48,746 nt of DNA from an uncultured Chloroflexales bacterium. Lineage in GTDB: Bacteria; Chloroflexota; Chloroflexia; Chloroflexales; Chloroflexaceae. Each line of letters opens with the position of its first letter. Within the stretch, counting starts at the first letter, position 1. The position numbers and the translations under genes were made by a program. Below are positions 25,174-34,170 of this stretch, piece by piece. The stretch is taken from NCBI GenBank assembly GCA_937902315.1, contig CALGUG010000068.1:1-48746 (forward strand). Direction: 5' to 3'. The notes beneath the pieces were generated by a model, which was given only the letters and a program-made list of their open reading frames with translations, ran no database searches and was not told the origin of the DNA.

Positions 25174-25232
25174 TCGTCACCTCTAAATACTATGTTCCAA
25201 TAGAGTTTCTTGCTTCATCCATGAAAGAATGA

Positions 25233-25272
25233 AAAGACGACTTCCTTCCCTAGCGGGCGGAATTTCGTCTTT
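25233..25272 (-). terminator. Terminator of the CPBP-protease operon
   Basis: AAAGACGA pairs with TCGTCTTT and TTCC with GGAA around a small bulge. On the minus strand the stem is followed by TTTTC. It lies about 45 bases past the CPBP gene stop. Confidence 0.6.
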
Positions 25273-25317
25273 AGAGTCAACACTGTTCCATTAGGCTCGG
25301 TCTACTCAGGCATCTGA

Positions 25318-26187
25318 TTAGGCCTGGCAAAAATTCGGATTATTGGTACAGGCGATCAAAACCATGGTTGAAAGCCCATTGTTCATCGCATGGGCGATGA
25401 TGCACGGCACTAAACTATCGGTAAGATAGTTTGCGAGCGCCAGCAAGATACCACCAAACAAGATAGGAATCAAAAGCGCAACGACACCTTCGGTTGCACT
25501 CGAGAAGTGTACAAGCGAAAAGATGACTGCGCTCATTATAATGGCAAACATCGGCCCTAGATCCTGACGGAGGGCATTGAAGATGTAACCTCGAAAGAAG
25601 ATCTCTTCGCCGATCGGTGCGATCACTGCGGCTGCAACAAAAAATAGGGCTTGTCCAAGGATATCACCTTGTACAATGGGAAATTGATCGGCTTGGTTTT
25701 GGCGAATGTCGAAGAAATAGTCAAATGCCCAACTTGTAACAACATTCATTGCGATAAACGCGAAACCAAAACCGATTCCGATCAAAACCATTTTGCCGAA
25801 TTTCTGGAAGTGCAGACCGAGCCACGTCAGTGGTAAGTGCCGCATAAGGCGGATACGGAACAAAACTACGCCAATAAAGGCGAGGTTTTGTAACAGAACC
25901 GACCAAAACAGAAAGCCTGGCGATAAGATCAGATTTTGGAGCGCATCGGGGCTGGCCCCTGGCCCGTAGACAACCGTTCCATCCGAGAGCAGTAGCGAAC
26001 CGTTAACCATTGTTAGGGTGCCAGTAGCGAAAGCAATACCAGCTGCGATAATGGTTAATATCAAGCTTGCAAAAATGGTTAAGATCAGACCTACAATCGC
26101 ATCTGGAATAATCCAAATTGAAAGCGGCAGACCGCGACGTCGTGGTTCCACTACATAGTCGGTAATTGGCGGGTTGTTTTCAGTCAT
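25318..26187 (-). CDS. CPBP-family intramembrane metalloprotease (Abi/CAAX-like)
   Basis: 289 residues with about eight membrane segments. The three family motifs are present: EEIFFR near residue 190 (Glu-Glu-x-x-x-Arg), FSLVHF (Phe-x-x-x-His), and a later HAMNN (His-x-x-x-Asn). These build the metal site inside the membrane. Family members cut CAAX-type or other membrane substrates, or protect against bacteriocins; the substrate here is unknown. The start lies six bases beyond the miaB stop, with no strong ribosome site, which points to translational coupling in one operon with miaB and the gene before it. Confidence 0.85.
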   Translation of the reverse strand: MTENNPPITDYVVEPRRRGLPLSIWIIPDAIVGLILTIFASLILTIIAAGIAFATGTLTMVNGSLLLSDGTVVYGPGASPDALQNLILSPGFLFWSVLLQNLAFIGVVLFRIRLMRHLPLTWLGLHFQKFGKMVLIGIGFGFAFIAMNVVTSWAFDYFFDIRQNQADQFPIVQGDILGQALFFVAAAVIAPIGEEIFFRGYIFNALRQDLGPMFAIIMSAVIFSLVHFSSATEGVVALLIPILFGGILLALANYLTDSLVPCIIAHAMNNGLSTMVLIACTNNPNFCQA

Positions 26188-26193
26188 AGTGTT

Positions 26194-27558
26194 TTAGAGC
26201 ACCTTCCCTTGTAAAGACCAAGGGCTTGTTTGGGTGATTTGAACACGTGCGATTCGGCCAGTCCAATCGTCGGGATGTTCGAAGAAAACAAGTTTGTTGC
26301 TGTACATACGTCCGCGCCACTTGCCCTTCGATTCGCCTTCGACCAAGATCTCAACGGTTTGGCCTAGAAGCTTAGCGTTGATTTCGGTCACAATCTCTTC
26401 TTGGATGCGTTCCAAGGTGCGACGGCGCTCTTCCTTTACCTCTTCAGGCACAGCCAAGCTAGGATCTTTCTCCTGTTCGGCCGCGGGAGTACCGGGACGA
26501 GCAGAATAGGCCGCGATATGAACTTTGTCGAAGCGGATATCTTTGACCAGATCGACTGTTCCTTGGAATTGCTCTTCCGTCTCTCCGGGGTGCCCCACAA
26601 TGATATCGGTAGTGATCGCGACATCGGGGATAGCCGAGCGGATGCGTGCGATCAGATCGCGGTAGCGCTGCACAGTATAGCCGCGCTTCATGCGGCGCAG
26701 CATCAAATCGTGGCCGGCTTGCACTGGCAGATTGATTTCATGTTGGCAGCGCGGCAGGCTGGCAACAGTCGCAATCAGCTTATCGGTCATCCATGCTGGG
26801 TGCGAAGTCAGGAAGCGTAAACGTTCGAGACCGGGCACCTCATGGATAGCGCGTAAGAGGTCGGCTAGGCTGGGGCGACCGGGCAGGTCATGACCCCACG
26901 AATCGACGATCTGACCGAGCAGCGTCAGTTCTTTAGCGCCACGTGCCACGATTCGAGTTGCCTCTTCTACCAGCTCTTCAAGCGGTCGCGAGCGTTCGCG
27001 GCCACGGCGTAGCGGAATAACGCAGTAGGAACAGCTCATATTGCAGCCGTATTGGATGGGCATATGAACTGACACAGGCGGATGCGACCAGTCGCTTACG
27101 GGCAGAGCGGGCTCATCCAACTGGTAGATCGGGTTTGGGGCAAGTGCAACCACTTCATCGACAGCAGAGGGCGATACGAAGTGGTCAACCATTGGCAGAC
27201 GTTGCTCAAAGATCGAGCGATTGTTTGGGCCGACCATACAGCCCCAAAGTACCACTTTGGTATCGGGATACTGGCGTTTGACACGCACGAGCTCGCCTAG
27301 CTTGCCCAAAATGCGCTCTTCTGCGCTTGCACGAACGCTGCATGAGTTGAGCACAATGAAGCTGGCATCTTCTGGGTGCTGAGCGGGACTATAGCCCACG
27401 CCTTGTAGGGCTGCCTCTAGTCGTTCCGAGTCGGAAATATTCATCTGACAGCCCACAGTCCACACATAGTAGCGCCGACTGCGAGGTGCATCGTTTCGGT
27501 CGGTGCGCGGCACCAACGAAACAGCAGCGGGTTTATCAAAGAAAAGCAGATTGTTCAT
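26194..27558 (-). CDS. miaB: tRNA methylthiotransferase MiaB (radical SAM)
   Basis: 454 residues. The N-terminal domain has the three Cys that hold the second iron-sulfur cluster: WTVGCQMN, NSCSVRASAEERI and VLWGCMVG. The radical-SAM domain has YGCNMSCSYCVIPLRRGRERSRP, with CxxxCxxC. A C-terminal TRAM domain (LLGQTVEILVEGESKGKWRGR) binds the tRNA. It adds a methylthio group to i6A at position 37 of tRNAs reading UNN codons. CQMNISDSE and RGRERSRP match MiaB rather than MtaB or RimO. The N-terminus is slightly longer than usual. Middle gene of a three-gene operon. Confidence 0.92.
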   Translation of the reverse strand: MNNLLFFDKPAAVSLVPRTDRNDAPRSRRYYVWTVGCQMNISDSERLEAALQGVGYSPAQHPEDASFIVLNSCSVRASAEERILGKLGELVRVKRQYPDTKVVLWGCMVGPNNRSIFEQRLPMVDHFVSPSAVDEVVALAPNPIYQLDEPALPVSDWSHPPVSVHMPIQYGCNMSCSYCVIPLRRGRERSRPLEELVEEATRIVARGAKELTLLGQIVDSWGHDLPGRPSLADLLRAIHEVPGLERLRFLTSHPAWMTDKLIATVASLPRCQHEINLPVQAGHDLMLRRMKRGYTVQRYRDLIARIRSAIPDVAITTDIIVGHPGETEEQFQGTVDLVKDIRFDKVHIAAYSARPGTPAAEQEKDPSLAVPEEVKEERRRTLERIQEEIVTEINAKLLGQTVEILVEGESKGKWRGRMYSNKLVFFEHPDDWTGRIARVQITQTSPWSLQGKVL

Positions 27559-27582
27559 CGTTGCCCCAAGAGATCAATCGAA

Positions 27583-28206
27583 TTACCAAATGATAATCGG
27601 CAAGCCGTGCCGAGTGCTTTGCTGTGCAGCATCGCGTAGAGTACGCAGACAGTTGTAAGCAGCAATGCGTGTCGACACGTTGGCATCTGCCAAGAGCGAC
27701 TCTAGGTCAGAGAGTTCGCGGAGCAGACGCACAGAAGAACCGAAGAACGCTTCGTCCTCTTCGCCCTCTTCGTTTTCGAATGGCAAGCGCACAGGCAGGT
27801 CGAAATCAACCGGCAGATAGTAGCTGTTGATACCCTGCAGGTTAACTAAGTGGGGGAAGCGGGTTTCGCGCAGCTCATCCCATACATCGGTAACGCAACG
27901 ATCGAGGTCGTCGGTAATAACCGGGCCATCCTCAAGAACATCAGCGATATCGTCATTGTTTTCGAGACGGGTAGCCAGACGGCTCAACTGATAGAGTTCA
28001 CCCAAGGTCTCGATTCCACCTTCCCAGACTTCGGTGCCGGGCTGTGTTAAAAGGTCTGCATCGATACCTTCTTCGCGCAACTGATCCTGCACGGCAGCGA
28101 TCATCTCGCGCTCTTCTTCAAATGCCTCGCGGTCTTCATCTGGTCGAACAGTTATTAATGAGCCAACTACAAGATCCAGCTCAGTTATTCGTGACGAGTC
28201 GGCCAT
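27583..28206 (-). CDS. Acidic protein of unknown function
   Basis: 207 residues from ATG 28206, chosen for the GGAGGG ribosome site; an earlier in-frame ATG at 28239 lacks one. Rich in Asp, Glu and Leu, mostly helical, with no signal peptide or membrane segment. Recognisable blocks are VVGSLITVRPDEDREAFEEE, GGIETLGELYQLSRLATRLE, and YLPVDFDLPVRLPFENEEGE. I do not recognise the family. It is first in an operon with miaB (24-base gap) and the CPBP protease, so a housekeeping role is possible but unsupported. Confidence 0.65.
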   Translation of the reverse strand: MADSSRITELDLVVGSLITVRPDEDREAFEEEREMIAAVQDQLREEGIDADLLTQPGTEVWEGGIETLGELYQLSRLATRLENNDDIADVLEDGPVITDDLDRCVTDVWDELRETRFPHLVNLQGINSYYLPVDFDLPVRLPFENEEGEEDEAFFGSSVRLLRELSDLESLLADANVSTRIAAYNCLRTLRDAAQQSTRHGLPIIIW

Positions 28207-28246
28207 GACGGCCCTCCTTAACTCAACAAAGCAACACAATATTCCC

Positions 28247-28287
28247 AGTATACCATGAATGTCTTCCAGATGGGTATATGCTATAAT
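28247..28287. promoter_or_regulatory. Overlapping divergent extended -10 promoters
   Basis: Plus strand: TGC-TATAAT (28279-28287) with a start about 30 bases before the ATG at 28323. Minus strand: TGG-TATACT (hexamer 28252-28247) about 40 bases before the ATG at 28206. Both have weak -35 elements, as is common for extended -10 promoters. Confidence 0.5.
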
Positions 28288-28322
28288 CGCGCTTCAACCG
28301 ATGTAGTAGAGTGTGAGATCTT

Positions 28323-31300
28323 ATGGTTGTTATTGCTTGTTTTGTAGTACCTCTTTTATTATACCTTCCCGGTTTTTTCTTTTTGCGCGCTTTGCCATCG
28401 ACTCTTCAGACCGGCGATGGGATCGAGCGTCATTTTGAGCGGGTTGTTGTAAGCGCACTGATTAATGGATGGTTGGCATTCACACTCGCCGAGTTGGGCC
28501 TCTTTTCGATCTGGTTGCATAGCGCTATCCTTATTTTTTTTAGCGTTGGAGCCATCGTTCTAACCCGGCGTCGAGTTGAGCCAACTATTCGATTCCCCAA
28601 ACTAAGCAGTCGTCAGCGTTGGGAAGCGATCGCCTTTCTGATTGTAACCTGTATTGCCTTCCTTTTAACTCTACGCCCCTTCGAGGTGATCTTGGGTGTG
28701 CGCGATGCAGGTGTGTACGCATCTACTGGCTTTGCGATTGCGCGTACCGGCGGAATCGTACAATATGACGAATTGTTGGCGAGTATCGCTCAAGCTGCCG
28801 AATCAGATGATCCGGCTATAGCAGGCCCAGCGGCTCAAGCAATGACCAATTTTATGGGCGTTCAGAACCCCGAGCGTTTTATTGCCACTCGTTTGCGGGC
28901 GGTTGGCTTCTTTGTGCTCGAGGGCGAGGCCGAACAAGGGCGAGTTGTGCCACAAGGTTTACACCTCTTCCCTGTCTGGATCGGCTTGCTAACTAGCATT
29001 GGTGGCCCGTATGTTGGCTTGTGGGCTACAGGCTTGCTTGGTCTTTTAGGAGCTTCAAGTGTTGGTATGCTTGGGCGGCGCTTAGCTGGTTTTTGGGTCG
29101 GTATTTTGGCCTTTCTGCTTTTGGCCTTAAACAGCACTCAAATCTGGTTTTCGCGCTATTCGACCGCCGAAACGGCTATGCAGTTTCTGCTCTTTGCGGG
29201 CTTCTATTTCTTCGCTAAGATGGAGATGTTGCGCCGTTCGGAAGCGGCTACCGAGCGTGATCAAGCTTTGTTATATGCCGCCTTGGCAGGCGTTGCACTA
29301 GGCCAGATCGGCATGGCTCGCATCGACTTTTTTATCGCATCGGGCCCTGCGATTCCGCTTGCTATCTATATTGCATATATCTTTTTCTCGCACCGCTGGG
29401 AACGCGCCCACACCTATTTAACGGTCGCTTTCGGCCTTACGGTGCTTCACGCTCTCCTGCATATCTTCTTTATCTCGCGTGCCTACTTCTTCGATACAGG
29501 TGCGAGCCGTCTGCGTGACTTCGCGATCACGGCCTATTTTGCGATGCCGTTTTTGACTGAGACGATGCAGTCGGTGATGCGCACCACGACCTCGAGCCCG
29601 CTGAAAGATCCGACCCGTATCTGGAAAGAATTGGGTTTGATAGCTGTGGCTATCGCAGGCTTAATAGCACTTTATCGCTATCCTCAGCCTTTACACTGGT
29701 TCGAGAAGCGACTCTATCGTTGGCGCGTCTATCTATTGAATCTCAGTGCTGCTGCCATTCTCTTGGTGGCTGCTTGGGCTTACTTTGTGCGTCCCAACAT
29801 TATCGATGCCGATATGCTCACCAACCAAAGCGGCGGTTGGAGCGATCCGCTTACGGTTGATCCGCACATTGTCCAGACCTATTGGGTAGAAGGCCAACGT
29901 ATTACTCCTTCGGAGGCGCGCCAACAGTTTGGTGTTTTGCTTGAATCTGACCCCGCAACCTGCGAAACCCAGTTGGATCTGCAAGGCACAGAGGTCTTAC
30001 GCGCTCAAATGGCGAAGAACCGAGGCCCATGGCAGGGTCCTCTCTCGGTACAAACTCCGAACTGGTTGCGTCTGCAAGGTTATGTCGGCGCTCCGATCAG
30101 CGTGGCTTGGTGTAAACGCGCTGTCTATGCCATTCCAATGGCCAACTTAGTGCGGGTCGGCTGGTATCTGTCGCCGCTTGGAATCGTGTTGGCCTTTGTT
30201 GGGGTCGCGCTCTGGTGGCGACGTATGCAGGCTGCTTCTTGGTTGATGCTGCTTGTTGGTGTGTTGGCGACGTTCTTTTATGTACGCCAGACCTATGGCA
30301 CGGGTGATCAGACTTATATCTATATTTTGCGCCGTTTTGTGCCAACGGTATACCCTTTCCTAAGTTTGGGAATGGCCTATACCATTGTGGCGATCGCTGC
30401 GCTGCGCATCGCTCCTCGACTTGCAAAAGGGGTGGCAGCTGCGACAGCACTCGCTATGATCTTTTTCTTTGTTTGGACCGGTCGCCCCATTATTCGCCAT
30501 ACTGAGTACGCCGGGGCCGTCGAGCAGATCGGTCGATTGGCCGAACGCTTTGAGGCCAGCGATATCTTGTTGATGCGCGGAGGCGGCCCAGGTTTCGAGC
30601 GCGATGTACCTGACCTAATTGCAACGCCGCTTCACTTTGGTTTTGGCACCGAGGTCTTGACTGTTAAGAGTCAGTTCCCCGATCGCTACGCTGATGCACT
30701 TGCCGAACAAGTTCGCTCTTGGCGCGCAGCTGGCCGCGAGGTCTATGTCGCTCTTAGCTCGAGCGGCAGTGACTTCGTTTTACCCGGTTTTACATTGATG
30801 CCTGACGGTGATTTTGAGCTACGCATCAAAGAGTTTGAGCAGCTTCGCACTCAAAAACCGCTCAATGTTCAGCAATTGAGCTTGCCTTTTGCGATCTACC
30901 GCCTTGAAGACCAGAACACTCAGGCGCTGTCGACCCTGCCTGTTGAGCAGAAGGAATTTGGGCCGCTCGACTTTGGCGCTCAGGTTCGTGGCTTTTATCG
31001 CCCTGAAACTGCCCCGACTGCCGATGGAACCCCCTTTGTATGGTTGACCGGCAATGCAATTATGCGGATCGCCTGGATCGAAGGGCAAGAGCCATCTCGC
31101 ATTACGTTGCGCGTCGCTGGCGGTGAGCGCCCAGAACATATCGGCGCAGCTCAGGTCTGTCTCTCGCTCTATCCCGAGCAAGCTCCTAATCTGCCAGACA
31201 CTTCACAGTTCACTCAGCTTGGCTGCCAAGAGATCAGTAATGATTTTGGCGAATACAGTTTTGAGCTTGATCCGAGCCTGATAGGACGATCGCCCACCCA

Positions 31301-31412
31301 GAGCCTATTGATCGGTATTCAAAGTCATCCTTGGGTTCCAGCGGAACAAGATCCGCGCCTGCTCGATGGTCGTTCGGTAGGCATTCAATTCGCCAAGCTC
31401 ATTCTTCAATAG
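28323..31412 (+). CDS. Large multi-pass membrane protein, GT-C glycosyltransferase-like
   Basis: 1029 residues. About 12-14 hydrophobic segments occupy residues 1-690, followed by a largely beta, probably exterior, C-terminal part (about 720-1029). After the third or fourth membrane segment is FEVILGVRDAGVYASTGFAIARTGG; an acidic residue at the end of a first outer loop is typical of GT-C enzymes that use lipid-linked sugars. Other conserved-looking parts are RYSTAETAMQFLLFAGFYFF and GQIGMARIDFF. The activity is inferred from topology alone and the sugar is unknown. Such enzymes decorate surface proteins or polysaccharides, and the Thr-rich pilus protein encoded 1.3 kb downstream is a possible target. 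Transcribed from an extended -10 promoter. Confidence 0.6.
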   Translation: MVVIACFVVPLLLYLPGFFFLRALPSTLQTGDGIERHFERVVVSALINGWLAFTLAELGLFSIWLHSAILIFFSVGAIVLTRRRVEPTIRFPKLSSRQRWEAIAFLIVTCIAFLLTLRPFEVILGVRDAGVYASTGFAIARTGGIVQYDELLASIAQAAESDDPAIAGPAAQAMTNFMGVQNPERFIATRLRAVGFFVLEGEAEQGRVVPQGLHLFPVWIGLLTSIGGPYVGLWATGLLGLLGASSVGMLGRRLAGFWVGILAFLLLALNSTQIWFSRYSTAETAMQFLLFAGFYFFAKMEMLRRSEAATERDQALLYAALAGVALGQIGMARIDFFIASGPAIPLAIYIAYIFFSHRWERAHTYLTVAFGLTVLHALLHIFFISRAYFFDTGASRLRDFAITAYFAMPFLTETMQSVMRTTTSSPLKDPTRIWKELGLIAVAIAGLIALYRYPQPLHWFEKRLYRWRVYLLNLSAAAILLVAAWAYFVRPNIIDADMLTNQSGGWSDPLTVDPHIVQTYWVEGQRITPSEARQQFGVLLESDPATCETQLDLQGTEVLRAQMAKNRGPWQGPLSVQTPNWLRLQGYVGAPISVAWCKRAVYAIPMANLVRVGWYLSPLGIVLAFVGVALWWRRMQAASWLMLLVGVLATFFYVRQTYGTGDQTYIYILRRFVPTVYPFLSLGMAYTIVAIAALRIAPRLAKGVAAATALAMIFFFVWTGRPIIRHTEYAGAVEQIGRLAERFEASDILLMRGGGPGFERDVPDLIATPLHFGFGTEVLTVKSQFPDRYADALAEQVRSWRAAGREVYVALSSSGSDFVLPGFTLMPDGDFELRIKEFEQLRTQKPLNVQQLSLPFAIYRLEDQNTQALSTLPVEQKEFGPLDFGAQVRGFYRPETAPTADGTPFVWLTGNAIMRIAWIEGQEPSRITLRVAGGERPEHIGAAQVCLSLYPEQAPNLPDTSQFTQLGCQEISNDFGEYSFELDPSLIGRSPTQSLLIGIQSHPWVPAEQDPRLLDGRSVGIQFAKLILQ

Positions 31413-32000
31413 TTGTTATACACAATCCGCTTGATTAGGTTCTCTTTGGCCTTTGGCAGCGTGAACTTGACCCTGTTTGTGGTGTGACATTTCGTGCGAC
31501 TGCGCGAAATGTCACACCACTCTTTCTCCGGTGTTGTTTTCTGCCTTACAAGAGCGCAAGTCTTTAAACGAATCGGCTATACTCTCGCTTCTGTCAGTCT
31601 GGCGAATGCTGTAGAAGAGCGAGCTGCTTACGACCTCTGTTTCAGCATTCTGGCGGCGAGGTCTTTTGCTCCCATTCAATCCCTAGCGCGTCCGCCTCCG
31701 GCTATCAGCATCCTGCCCGCCAAAGGGACGTCTCTCTGTGCTGCGAGGCCGCTCCCAACGATCTACACAGATTGCGTATCTCTCTTTGCTTCCAAGGTAA
31801 CAAAAGAGCGATTATACGAAATTCGTTTAAATTGTCGTTTTGGAGGGGGCTTTCGGCACACACAAATAGAAGCCTCGTTTGTTGGGCGGAATGTTGGTAG
31901 CCGTAGGCGGACGCGCCAAGAACCTTCTTTTTGGGGCAAAACCTAGCCGCCGCAAGAGGAAGAAAACAAGCGGATTTGTTATTAGATGTCTACTTCGTAT
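31413..32000. repeat. Composite repeat island upstream of the pilus locus
   Basis: About 590 bases without a credible gene: a degenerate MITE-like element (31418-31580), a CGCGTCCGCC core (31685-31710) and a full repeat unit with the core reversed (31812-31985). Its composition mirrors that of the island after clpB, though the order differs. Confidence 0.65.
31418..31580 (+). mobile_element. MITE-like element, copy 3 (degenerate)
   Basis: Same plan as 20674-20837, with eroded ends (ATACACAATCCGC and CGAATCGGCTAT). The internal stem survives with one mismatch: TGGTGTGACATTTCG (31480 on) pairs with CGAAATGTCACACCA ending at 31519. The words TTTGGCCTTTGGCAG and TCTTTAAACGAAT are shared. An older copy. 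Confidence 0.55.
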
Positions 32001-32004
32001 AGAG

Positions 32005-32037
32005 GCTCGTGGTATTGACAAGCCACGAGCTTTTTTT
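32005..32037 (+). terminator. Intrinsic terminator
   Basis: GCTCGTGG (32005-32012) pairs with CCACGAGC (32023-32030), followed by seven T. It would stop transcripts that run from the large membrane protein through the repeat island and isolate the pilus locus. Confidence 0.85.
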
Positions 32038-32152
32038 ACTCTGAAAAGAGAGCGGAAAACACGTGCAATCGCTTAGTCGTTAAAACGAATTTTACGGCTT
32101 TGCAATCATCGATACGCAACATTCTAAAAAGCTGTTCAGGACTATCGGGCTA

Positions 32153-32203
32153 TTGTTGCTGCCCAGTGTGCATTCTATAATCAGCATAGAACACAATCTG
32201 GGC
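32153..32203 (+). promoter_or_regulatory. Promoter of the tadE genes with an inverted repeat over the -10
   Basis: TTGTTG (32153-32158) and TATAAT (32176-32181) are 17 bases apart. Centred on the -10, GCCCAGNNNGNNTTCTAT (32161-32178) is repeated inverted at 32186-32203 after a 7-base gap, 13 of 18 positions matching. That placement would let a dimeric regulator block RNA polymerase. Nearly 30 bases of leader follow before ATG 32231. Confidence 0.6.
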
Positions 32204-32230
32204 ATACTATAGATACGGCAGGGAGAGAGT

Positions 32231-32734
32231 ATGCAACGTAAGAGAAAAGGTCAATCCCTAGTAGAAATGGCACTGATACTGCCGCTGTTATTGTTTTTGA
32301 TTTTTGCAATTGTTGACATGGGTTGGTTTATCTATGGCTACGGTACGATCTACAACGCTGCCCGTCGTGGAGCAGAACAAGGATCGTTGACGCCTCCACA
32401 AATGGATAAACTCACACAGCCCAACGATCCTTGCACGGGTATTATCCTCAAGGCAGTTCAGGACAATGCACCAATGTACCCAAATATAACTGTAGGCGAA
32501 AATACAGTTATCAGCTACCCAAGCGCAAAGCGGGCCGTTGGTGAGAAGATCCGCGTGACCGTGACCTATCAGGTTGAGCCCTTGACACCATTATTTACTT
32601 TCGCTAGCGCCTTTGGCTTTGCATCAGTAAATGATGAAGGTAAACCAGTGATGACGATTTCAAGCACGGCGCAACGCTCGATCGAGTCGTTAGGGCGGAA
32701 TCCAAACTTTAAAAATGGCGAAGCTTGCCCTTAG
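32231..32734 (+). CDS. TadE-like pseudopilin
   Basis: 167 residues. A short basic leader RKRKG is followed by QSLVEMALILPLLLFLIFAI, the TadE signature: cleavage after Gly, then Glu at position 5 of the mature protein and a membrane segment. The body is a small exported domain. TadE-type pseudopilins are processed by a prepilin peptidase and are needed to build Flp/Tad pili. That peptidase is not in this window. The first gene of the pilus locus, with ribosome site GGGAGAG and a strong promoter in front. The second TadE gene starts 15 bases after the stop. Confidence 0.82.
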   Translation: MQRKRKGQSLVEMALILPLLLFLIFAIVDMGWFIYGYGTIYNAARRGAEQGSLTPPQMDKLTQPNDPCTGIILKAVQDNAPMYPNITVGENTVISYPSAKRAVGEKIRVTVTYQVEPLTPLFTFASAFGFASVNDEGKPVMTISSTAQRSIESLGRNPNFKNGEACP

Positions 32735-32749
32735 TAAAGAGGAAGTCTT

Positions 32750-34102
32750 ATGGAACCAATCCGACAGCGAACAAGGGCTCAGGCCATCGTAGAGTTTGCG
32801 CTGGCGGCTACATTGATCTTCTTCCTGCTTTCTGCGGCTGTTGACTTGGGACTGATCTTCTTCCGTCACCAAGGTCTCTATAACGCATCGCTGGAAGGGG
32901 CCCAATATGGAAGCCGGTTTACAAAAAACTACACTGGTGCTGAACTTGCCGCAATGAGCCTGATTGATCGTCAGCGCTTAGGTTGTCTTGTTCATGATCC
33001 TGTGCCTACCCAAACCTATATCTGTCTTGATGAGGTCGAGATCCGTAATCGTCTCATCAATGAATCAGGCGATGGTGGTGGCATCAATTTCGTAAATCTT
33101 AAAGACCTTAACTCTGATGGTCTGCCTGACACAGAAGAGATTTTACGCAATTACATTACTATTCGTGCTCAGGCTTTTGAAAATGACAATAAGCCGAATA
33201 CTTACACACCTTGTCCGTCGATTACGAACCCGCCTCGTGGGACATCTAATTGTTATATTTACGTCGGTGTGAAGGCCGATCACGATTTGGTATTCCTGTT
33301 GGCGCCGGCCTTTGGAGAGACGGTACCGATCTCGGCTTATACCATCTTCCCGTTGCGCCTTTCGGTGACAACCTATGGTACACCGCCGGTTCCGGTAGCT
33401 ATCGACACGCCTGTGCCGACGGCGACGCCTACCGCCTCAAATACTTCGACGGCTACCAGCACAGCTACGGCAACCGCTTCGTTGACGCCGTCGCGTACAC
33501 CGAGCCGTACCAATACGCCGCAGGCGACGGCGACTTCTTCGCCGACGCGTACCGGTACTCGAACGCCGACAAGCTCGCCTACGCCTTCGCGCACGTATAC
33601 GCCGTCGCGTACGTATACGCCGTCTAACACAGCGACACGCACTTTGACGCCGTCGCAGACGTTGACACCGTCGCGAACCAATACACGTACGAATACGCTG
33701 ACGCCGTCGCGAACGTACACGCCATCGATGACCTTCACGCGTACAAATACGCTGACGCCATCGAGAACCTATACGCCGTCTAACACTCGTACACCGACGA
33801 GAACGGGTACACGTACCTACACGCCGTCACCGTCGAATACGAGGACACAAACCTTGACGCCATCTCGCACCTACACTGCGTCGATGACGAGCACACGAAC
33901 GGCGACACGTTCACCGACGACAAGCCCGACACCGTCGAATACGCCAACGCGTACGAACACTCGGTCGCCGACCTCGCCGCCGACCAACACGCGATCGCCG
34001 ACACCGTCGAATACGCCAACGCGTACCTTGACACCGTCGAATACGCCAACGCGTACGAACACTCGGTCGCCGACGGCTACGGCAACGAACGAAGGTACCT
34101 AG
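32750..34102 (+). CDS. TadE-like protein with a long Thr/Pro/Ser/Arg repeat tail
   Basis: 450 residues. The N-terminus RTRAQAIVEFALAATLIFFL keeps Glu5 of TadE proteins but has Ala where Gly normally precedes the cleavage point. An outer domain extends to about residue 215 (YTIFPLRLSVTTYG). From about 220 to the end (33405-34095) the protein is a low-complexity tail of units such as TPSRTYTPSNT and SPTPSNTPTRTN, without Cys and almost without acidic residues. It could be an extended, positively charged stalk at the cell surface, and is rich in Thr for O-glycosylation. The coding DNA is a repeat prone to length changes. Same operon as the first TadE gene; ribosome site GAGGAAG. Confidence 0.8.
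   Translation: MEPIRQRTRAQAIVEFALAATLIFFLLSAAVDLGLIFFRHQGLYNASLEGAQYGSRFTKNYTGAELAAMSLIDRQRLGCLVHDPVPTQTYICLDEVEIRNRLINESGDGGGINFVNLKDLNSDGLPDTEEILRNYITIRAQAFENDNKPNTYTPCPSITNPPRGTSNCYIYVGVKADHDLVFLLAPAFGETVPISAYTIFPLRLSVTTYGTPPVPVAIDTPVPTATPTASNTSTATSTATATASLTPSRTPSRTNTPQATATSSPTRTGTRTPTSSPTPSRTYTPSRTYTPSNTATRTLTPSQTLTPSRTNTRTNTLTPSRTYTPSMTFTRTNTLTPSRTYTPSNTRTPTRTGTRTYTPSPSNTRTQTLTPSRTYTASMTSTRTATRSPTTSPTPSNTPTRTNTRSPTSPPTNTRSPTPSNTPTRTLTPSNTPTRTNTRSPTATATNEGT
33405..34095 (+). repeat. Coding minisatellite-like region
   Basis: Imperfect units based on ACGCCGTC(G/T)(C/A)N and AATACG repeated over about 690 bases encode the Thr/Pro/Ser/Arg tail. Several 18- and 24-base stretches recur exactly, for example CCGTCGAATACGCCAACGCG at 33931, 34007 and 34035 (approximate). 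Slippage here would change tail length without a frameshift whenever units are a multiple of three. Confidence 0.75.
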
Positions 34103-34113
34103 TTTATCAAATG

Positions 34114-34147
34114 AATAGTCATCGCCCATCAATGGGCGATGACTATT
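34114..34147. terminator. 16-bp perfect palindrome after the TadE-tail gene
   Basis: AATAGTCATCGCCCAT (34114-34129) and its complement (34132-34147) are separated by two bases. No T-run follows on the plus strand, so it may be a processing or stability element rather than a complete terminator. Confidence 0.55.
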
Positions 34148-34170
34148 CCAAAACAACTCAGATAACCCTG

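Noticed and set aside
31494..31946. A 150-residue plus-strand frame after the first GT-C-like gene
   Set aside because: Made of MITE-like and core repeat sequence, with no ribosome site and no resemblance to a protein family.
33373..34156. Long open frames on the minus strand opposite the TadE tail
   Set aside because: They mirror the Thr/Pro/Ser/Arg repeat in another frame (Val/Gly/Asp/Arg runs). The low stop frequency comes from the repeat DNA, not from a gene.
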